From assembly GCF_003255815.1 (NCBI RefSeq), contig NC_037668.1, forward strand, positions 11,420,542 to 11,484,541: a stretch of 64,000 nucleotides of DNA, written 5' to 3'. The stretch's first letter is position 1. Each line of letters opens with the position of its first letter. The notes under the pieces are model-generated. The model made no database searches, had not been told where the DNA came from, and saw only the letters and a list, made by a program, of their open reading frames with translations. This document shows, piece by piece, positions 59,234 through 64,000 of this stretch. The DNA is from Theropithecus gelada. Its lineage: Eukaryota; Chordata; Mammalia; Primates; Cercopithecidae. A program made the translations under genes and the position numbers.

Positions 59234-59575
59234 TTATAAGTAATTGGCTCATGCAACTATGGAGGCTGAGGAGTCCCAGGATCTGCAGTCAGCAAGCTGG
59301 AGACCCAGGAGAGCCAACAGCATAGTTCAGTCTGAAGGCTCAAGACCCAAGAAAACCCCAATTTAGTCCAAAGTTAGGAAAAGGCCAGTGTCCCAACTCA
59401 GGAGCTCAGGCAGGAGGAGTTCCCCCTTGCTCATATGAGGGTAAGCCTTTTTGTTCTTTTCAGCCTTCAACTGATTCGATGAGGCCCACCCATATTAGGA
59501 AATGCAATCTACTTAATCAACATATTCGGGTGAATTCAAGAGATTTTTAACACAGATTTAATATTCAACACATGA
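59061..59575 (-). mobile_element. ERVL LTR, MLT2-like, antisense
   Basis: It begins 'tgtattaatcagggttctcc' and contains 'gagatttattataagtaatt', 'ggctcatgcaactatggagg', 'cttcaactgattcgatgagg' and 'cccacccatattaggaaatg', the antisense order of this LTR family. A compound microsatellite expanded near its polyadenylation region. The right end is unclear. Confidence 0.83.
59101..59229. repeat. Compound microsatellite (TG)(TA)(CA)(GA)
   Basis: GTGTGT, TATATA, CACACA and GAGAGA blocks follow one another over about 130 bp inside the antisense LTR. Confidence 0.95.
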
Positions 59576-59827
59576 GAGTAGATGAGGGTGCAGAGGAATA
59601 TGCTCTGATTTGCAGATGTCACCTGTGTCACATGATACTCTCCTCCTGTCTTAAACAGAGAAACATGGAAAGTTCCTAGGACAGGGGCTGACTAGCACAT
59701 ACCAGGTATGCAACAAACATTAGTTCCTTTTATTCCCCACGAAGACAGAGGGAGCAGCTTATTAGCAAGTCACAGCTGATAAGATTATTTATAAATTCAT
59801 TGCCCTTTAACAATTTAGGGGACCTAA

Positions 59828-59970
59828 CAGATGACCTGGACCCACCCTCACACTTTATAGACAAGGAAACCAAGACCAAGAGAGCGATAGTAATGTACTC
59901 AGCTTGGAAAAGCAGAGACTGGAACCCAAGTCCTTGAAACTTTATCTGGGACCTTTTGCCATGTGTATCA
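59828..59970 (+). mobile_element. MIR SINE, sense
   Basis: 'cactttatagacaaggaaac', 'caagaccaagagagcgatag' and 'agagactggaacccaagtcc' follow the MIR core. Confidence 0.7.
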
Positions 59971-59997
59971 TCCACTAGGTCTGCAGGAAGATAATTC

Positions 59998-61100
59998 AGT
60001 CATTCAACAATTATTTATGGCTAGCCCTGAAAGGTACACTGTGGGGGATCACAGATATTTATAATCTAATTGGATCGACAAGTGTTAAGTAACAGCAGCA
60101 TTCAAACCAGCATTTCATTGGTAGAACAATTAGTGTGAGGCCATCAGTGAAATGCATAAAACACACAGGAAAAGAAATGGTCCCATTATTTAAGTAATTT
60201 AATTATTAATGAACATTTTATTGAGCTCCTAATTGCATGAGGCATTTTGCTGACTTAAGAGATACATGGCCTCTATCCTTAAGGATCTTAAGTTTACATG
60301 GGATGATATATGTGTAAATAAACAATTGCAACACATTATTTTTTTAAAATATCCGCAAGAAAGGTATTTGCAAAGACTGTGTAAGCTCAGATGACTTTAG
60401 GAGCACTAAGGAGATTATTTCTAAGTCTGTTTCGGGAAGCCAAGTTCAGGGAAATAACACTGGAACTGGGTTCTGAAGTATAATTAAGAGCCCACTGGTG
60501 GGTAATGGAAGAAGCTGCTTCTAGGGAGGAGAAGAAAAAGGCTTTGCAAAGTCCTACCAGACAAAAAGCATGGCTTGTTATTTAGGGAACTGGAACGTGG
60601 TTGTGTAGATGGAGTTTGAGCTGATGGAGTTTGAGTGATATTATGTCAGGCAGAGCCAGAATAGTCAGGAAAGGCCATATCTCAGGGACCATGATCACTT
60701 GGTCTCGAAGCTTGGATTTTTTTGGTGTAGGAAATGAGAACTTTGACATTTTTTTTTTCTGTATTCCTATGGGAATTTTCTGTAATATTCCTGTGGGAAT
60801 ATTTCTGTAATGAATGTAGATGACTACACTCATCAGAGGAAGCATGTTATTTTAAAAGAAAGCAAAATCTGCCTGGTGTCTGTATGGAGGGTAGAGGACA
60901 TTCAATATCAGGAATAGAAACAGGAAGCCAAGTTAGGAGAATTGCAAATTGTTGAGAAAGTGGACCAAAACTGGGGATGCAGAGAAGAGAATAGATCTGA
61001 GAGGATGTGAAAAGGAGAGGGGAGTAAGGGACTGAGTGGATGTGGGTAGCAGGAGACGAAGCAGTCCAGTGAGACTCCCAGCGGGTACTGACATGAGATG
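59998..61100 (-). mobile_element. L2, antisense, about 1.1 kb
   Basis: 'cattcaacaattatttatgg' opens a long antisense L2. Within it 'tcgaagcttggattttttt', 'ttattttaaaagaaagcaaa', 'aggaagccaagttaggagaa' and 'ccagtgagactcccag' keep the antisense L2 order to about 61090. A second start ('gaacattttattgagctcct') near 60205 suggests two overlapping copies. The later-duplicated block 60658-60920 lies inside. Confidence 0.6.
60658..60920 (+). repeat. Duplicated block, copy A (probable source)
   Basis: These 263 bp recur at 62442-62702 in the same orientation. The only differences seen are a gaca/gcaa change and a T-run of 10 instead of 8 (near 60745). The block reads continuously into antisense L2 on both sides, so this looks like the ancestral location. 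Confidence 0.93.
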
Positions 61101-61288
61101 CAAGTCAAGTGTCAAGCAGCTGCCTCTTGTGACTTCTGTATTCTCAGCTAGACTAAAAATACCCTTAGAACAGAGACTTCTGTGTTCTGGAGGTCTCTGA
61201 CCATGTCTCATGCAGAGCCCTGCTCCTCTCTTGCTCTCTGTCTGAGGGGCAGAGCGAGGCTGGAGAGCACTGGAATATGAGTTATGAT
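61101..61288. other. Unique sequence
   Basis: Nothing is recognised. Confidence 0.4.
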
Positions 61289-61289
61289 T

Positions 61290-61475
61290 AGAGCTGTCAG
61301 ATAAAATACAGGACACCCAATTAAATTTGAATTTCTATTAAAAATGAATAATTTTTAATATAAGTATGTTCCATGCAATATTTGAGATATACTAAAAATT
61401 TTATTGTTTATATGAACTTCAGTTTTAACTGGGAATCTTTTATTTTTATTTGGTAAATCTGGCAACCTTGGTTCT
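61290..61475. mobile_element. Palindromic MITE-like DNA transposon relic
   Basis: 'cccaattaaatttgaatttc' on the left and 'acttcagttttaactggga' on the right form imperfect inverted arms of about 60 bp. The left outer part is 'cagataaaatacaggac' and the right outer part is 'ggtaaatctggcaacc'. The layout matches an abundant mammalian palindromic non-autonomous element whose name I do not assign. Confidence 0.6.
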
Positions 61476-61479
61476 AGGG

Positions 61480-61515
61480 GTGTGTGTGTGTGTGTTTGTG
61501 TATGTGTGTTTGTTT
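61480..61515. repeat. (TG)n microsatellite, interrupted
   Basis: TG units with TTTG and TATG interruptions, immediately beside the MITE. Confidence 0.85.
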
Positions 61516-61762
61516 AGAGTAGACAGTAGGAACAAAGAGTTGTGTGCAAGTAATGGGATATACAAAAGATTTAAATGAACTTAAGAAGCCTTCATTTTCA
61601 CAGAGGAAGTGGAGAAGGCACAAGAGACCAAAAAGCGAGAGTCACACTAAGGGAGGCAATTGAGCAGAGTGGCTTAGAGTCTTTCTCTGCTGGGTGTCCA
61701 GCTACAAGGGAGGCTGAGGTGGGAGGATCACTTAAGGCCAGGAATTTAAGACCAGCCTAGAC

Positions 61763-62833
61763 TGTAAGGAGACCCCCTGAAACTATTGCTACAGAATAAA
61801 AGATGAAATGCTTCTAATAATTGTAAATACAAAATTGCAACAGCGCGTGATGTGCTTCCCCCTGCCAGAGAGCCTGTGAATGGACGTGCAGTCAGGGAGG
61901 TTTCACATCACCAAGATTCCTATCCCAGAAAAGCAGATGTTCATAGCTCTGGGAATGGAATGCGACCCTCGGGGAGAACCTATAAATGGGCGCATGGGGA
62001 GCGTCTGTCCATATGGATAAGATAGGGCTATAAACGCCCTCATCTTGCCGCGGCTCTTCTAGGCCTCTTCAGGGTTCATACTCCCTTCTGAGAATTTCTG
62101 GTCTAACCGGTTGTCTAACTTCACGTCCTGTTTCTATGGATTGTTTGTAACCAGTTTTTGCTGCAACTGTTACTGCTGATTAATATCTTGCTAATCATAG
62201 GTTATGGAAAGACTGTGTTTCTGTTTTAAGGCTCTGTTAGAAATTACTGATGCACACACTATATTGTCAATTCTTACCTCTGTATACTGTACTTCTTCAT
62301 ACAGACGTTATGTTAAAGAATTACTTCATCCCCATGTGACCATCTCACCTCATAATCAAATGACCCTAAATCCCTCACTAACCTACCCCCGCCCTCACTA
62401 AACTTAATAATAAATGCTGGCATATCCAGTGCATTGTTAGGAGAATAGTCAGGAAAGGCCATATCTCAGGGACCATGATCACTTGGTCTCGAAGCTTGGA
62501 TTTTTTTGGTGTAGGAAATGAGAACTTTGCAATTTTTTTTCTGTATTCCTATGGGAATTTTCTGTAATATTCCTGTGGGAATATTTCTGTAATGAATGTA
62601 GATGACTACACTCATCAGAGGAAGCATGTTATTTTAAAAGAAAGCAAAATCTGCCTGGTGTCTGTATGGAGGGTAGAGGACATTCAATATCAGGAATAGA
62701 AAGAAGGCGGTGACCCCTCTGGACCCAGCTTTCACTATCTTGTGTGTGTCTATTATTTCTCGACCTGCCAATCCGCCTGGGAGCAAAGAGAGAGCCCCGT
62801 TGCATTGCGGACTGCTGGCCAGTTCCCACAATA
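61763..62833 (+). mobile_element. ERVK-type (HML/MER11-like) solo LTR with internal insertion
   Basis: It begins 'tgtaaggagaccccctgaaa' and ends 'ggccagttcccacaata', flanked by a perfect 6-bp target duplication, ctagac (61757-61762 and 62834-62839), as expected for betaretrovirus-like integration. TATAAA words at 61981 and 62029 and a polyadenylation signal AATAAA at 62409 mark U3 and R. No gag, pro, pol or env sequence is present. Without the inserted block 62442-62702 the LTR is about 810 bp. The family name is from memory and needs a library search. Confidence 0.78.
62442..62702 (+). repeat. Duplicated block, copy B, inserted in the LTR
   Basis: This 261-bp copy of 60658-60920 lies 28 bp past the LTR polyadenylation signal and separates R from U5-like sequence. 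At the junctions, 'gttaggagaa' on the left and 'agaaggcggtg' on the right share agaa, which is also at the start of the copied block. This fits a microhomology-guided join. Confidence 0.92.
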
Positions 62834-63189
62834 CTAGACAACGTAGTGACACTCCCTCTCTAAAAAAATAAAAAATAAATTAGCCAGGCAGACAGTGGTG
62901 CATATCTGTAGTCCCAGCTACTTGGGAGGCTGAGGCAGGAGGGTCACTTGAGGCGAGGAGTTGGAGGCTGCAGTAAACTATGATCATACCACTGCACCCT
63001 AGCCTAGGCAACAGAGTGAGACTCACCTCCCTTCAAAAATGAGAGCCCTTCTTCAGATCACTACCACCCCTGGATGGAATGCACTGATAAACAACAATCT
63101 AATAGCTTCCTATATAACTCATTTATAGACAGAAAATGCTCTGATCCGGGGAGAAGCTGTTTCTGACCCATGTGAACAAGAAACAGAGG

Positions 63190-63340
63190 ACACTATTTAG
63201 CACACAGGCTTTTGTGGTCAGACTGTCTGAATTCAAATTCTAGCTTCATAGCCTTGGGTAAATCATTTACCCTTTTAATCTATTTTATTTTTCCCTAAAT
63301 AAAGAAAATCGATTTAAAGGGTATTGTAATTATTAGTTAA
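63190..63340 (-). mobile_element. MIR SINE, antisense
   Basis: 'gactgtctgaattcaaattc', 'tagcttcatagccttgggta' and 'aatcatttacccttttaatc' match antisense MIR. Confidence 0.75.
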
Positions 63341-63409
63341 AATTTAAGGGTAATTATTTTCACACAATTAAAAATTATTTTGCAAAAAAATGTTGCATAA
63401 TAATGATGG

Positions 63410-63640
63410 TAACTTACCTTCAGAGACTACTTTAATGTTTTCACATCGACTTTTTTTTCTTGTAATCATATCTTCACAACAGCTGTGTAACATAGACAGT
63501 ATGGGACAAGTTTGATTATTCCCATGGTACAGATATTTAAAAGAAGAAGAAGGTTAAAGAGCTTAGCCAAAAGTCACAGCAGGGGTAATTGGTTAGTACC
63601 TGAACCAGGACTCCTCAACTGATACAATATTAAAACTAGA
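63410..63640 (+). mobile_element. MIR SINE, sense
   Basis: 'taatcatatcttcacaacag', 'ttattcccatggtacagata' and 'gcttagccaaaagtcacagc' match sense MIR. Confidence 0.78.
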
Positions 63641-63654
63641 AAGTAAACAGGATC

Positions 63655-63830
63655 ATCCAGCGGTTCTCAACTCAAGGGCTTTGGAAATGTGAGGACCATT
63701 TTGATTGTCACAATGCCTGGGGGATCTGCTGGCATTCAATGTCTGAAGCTCCAAATGCTAAAGATTCTCCAATGTGCACGACAGTCCTGGCCCCAGATTC
63801 TAATAACCCCCAATTGAAAAACACTGGTAT
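63655..63830 (+). mobile_element. MER20-like hAT-Charlie element
   Basis: 'cggttctcaactcaagggct', 'ttgattgtcacaatgcctgg', 'aatgtgcacgacagtcctgg' and a terminal 'attgaaaaacactgg' follow MER20 from end to end. Confidence 0.7.
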
Positions 63831-64000
63831 TCCTGCCCCCTCATTTTACAACTGAAGAAACTGAAGACAGAGAGGTGAAATGACAGGTGGCTTTCACATA
63901 GTAGATTATAAAAAACTGTTTCCTGAGTGAGAGATATTGAAAAAGAGAAATGCAGCCCATTAAGGGCACTTTCTGCTTTTGCTCCTCTACATGGTGAATG
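63831..64000. other. Possible MIR piece and unique end
   Basis: 'cattttacaactgaagaaac' and 'agacagagaggtgaaatgac' resemble a MIR core. The rest is unassigned. Confidence 0.45.

Larger units (their letters stand above)
61691..63046 (+). mobile_element. Old Alu split by an ERVK-type LTR
   Basis: The left piece (about 61691-61762) runs from 'gtgtccagctacaagggagg' to 'gaccagcctagac'. The right piece (62834-63046) runs from 'ctagacaacgtagtgacact' through 'taaattagccaggcagacag' to a degenerate tail. Joining the pieces across the duplicated ctagac gives a normal Alu order. Confidence 0.8.

Noticed and set aside
61763..62833. Possibility of an intact provirus next to the ERVK-type LTR
   Set aside because: Alu sequence flanks the LTR on both sides with the target duplication, so it is a solo LTR with no viral genes.
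1..64000. CRISPR arrays, tRNA or rRNA genes, bacterial or phage features
   Set aside because: No spaced direct repeats of CRISPR type, no cloverleaf-forming sequence and no rRNA words were seen. The sequence is primate nuclear DNA.

Overview
The window is non-coding mammalian nuclear DNA, AT-rich overall. More precisely, it looks like an Old World monkey (cercopithecid: macaque, baboon or vervet type). Primate Alu elements are present on both strands. The youngest of them, at 55304, 56552 and, in antisense, 41928, carry the cercopithecid AluY-R type diagnostic words (a head reading ctcaagcctgtaat, gaggccgagacgggcgg, aactagccgggcgaggtgg and gagatccggccactgc) rather than the human AluYa/Yb changes. 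I cannot name the species or the locus from the sequence alone.

I find no supportable protein-coding gene or functional RNA gene. The longest open frames (219 aa at 28192, 187 aa at 33428 and 243 aa at 56908) are reading-frame accidents in tetra- and pentanucleotide pyrimidine repeats. Most other frames of 60-140 codons lie in Alu, L1, L2 or LTR sequence, and the rest resemble no family I know. The only RNA-gene trace is a fragment of about 39 bp from the U2 snRNA 5' end at 54470.

Layout. From 0.5 to 10.2 kb the window is mostly repeats: a decayed L2, an inverted Alu pair, an old L1M with an internally inverted ORF2 block and two Alus (2.6-5.9 kb), and a second L1M with one Alu (7.0-10.2 kb). 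From 10.2 to 25 kb it is repeat-poor, with scattered MIR, L2, MER5-like, MLT2-like and ERV1 LTR pieces. From 25 to 36 kb come a THE1 LTR, Alus, an MLT2A LTR with a perfect 5-bp target duplication, a 450-bp polypyrimidine tract and a 360-bp TCCTA/TCCTG array inside an L2. From 36 to 41 kb it is largely unique. From 41.1 to 44.1 kb an antisense L1M hosts two Alus and an ERVL LTR. From 44 to 54 kb there are L2, MLT1-like, Alu, a short young-looking L1 end and MIR pieces between unique stretches. From 54 to 64 kb there are two AluY-R copies with intact target duplications, a second pyrimidine tract, several MIRs, an ERVL LTR with a compound microsatellite, and finally an ERVK-type solo LTR inserted into an Alu.

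The most interesting observation is that a ~262-bp block at 60658-60920 is present again, almost base for base, at 62442-62702, where it interrupts that ERVK-type LTR. The first copy is continuous with surrounding antisense L2 sequence and is probably the source. The second looks like a recent short-range, same-strand templated insertion. No new genetic system is evident. Repeat family names come from recall of consensus sequences, not from a database search, and edges are approximate unless a target-site duplication (TSD) is quoted.
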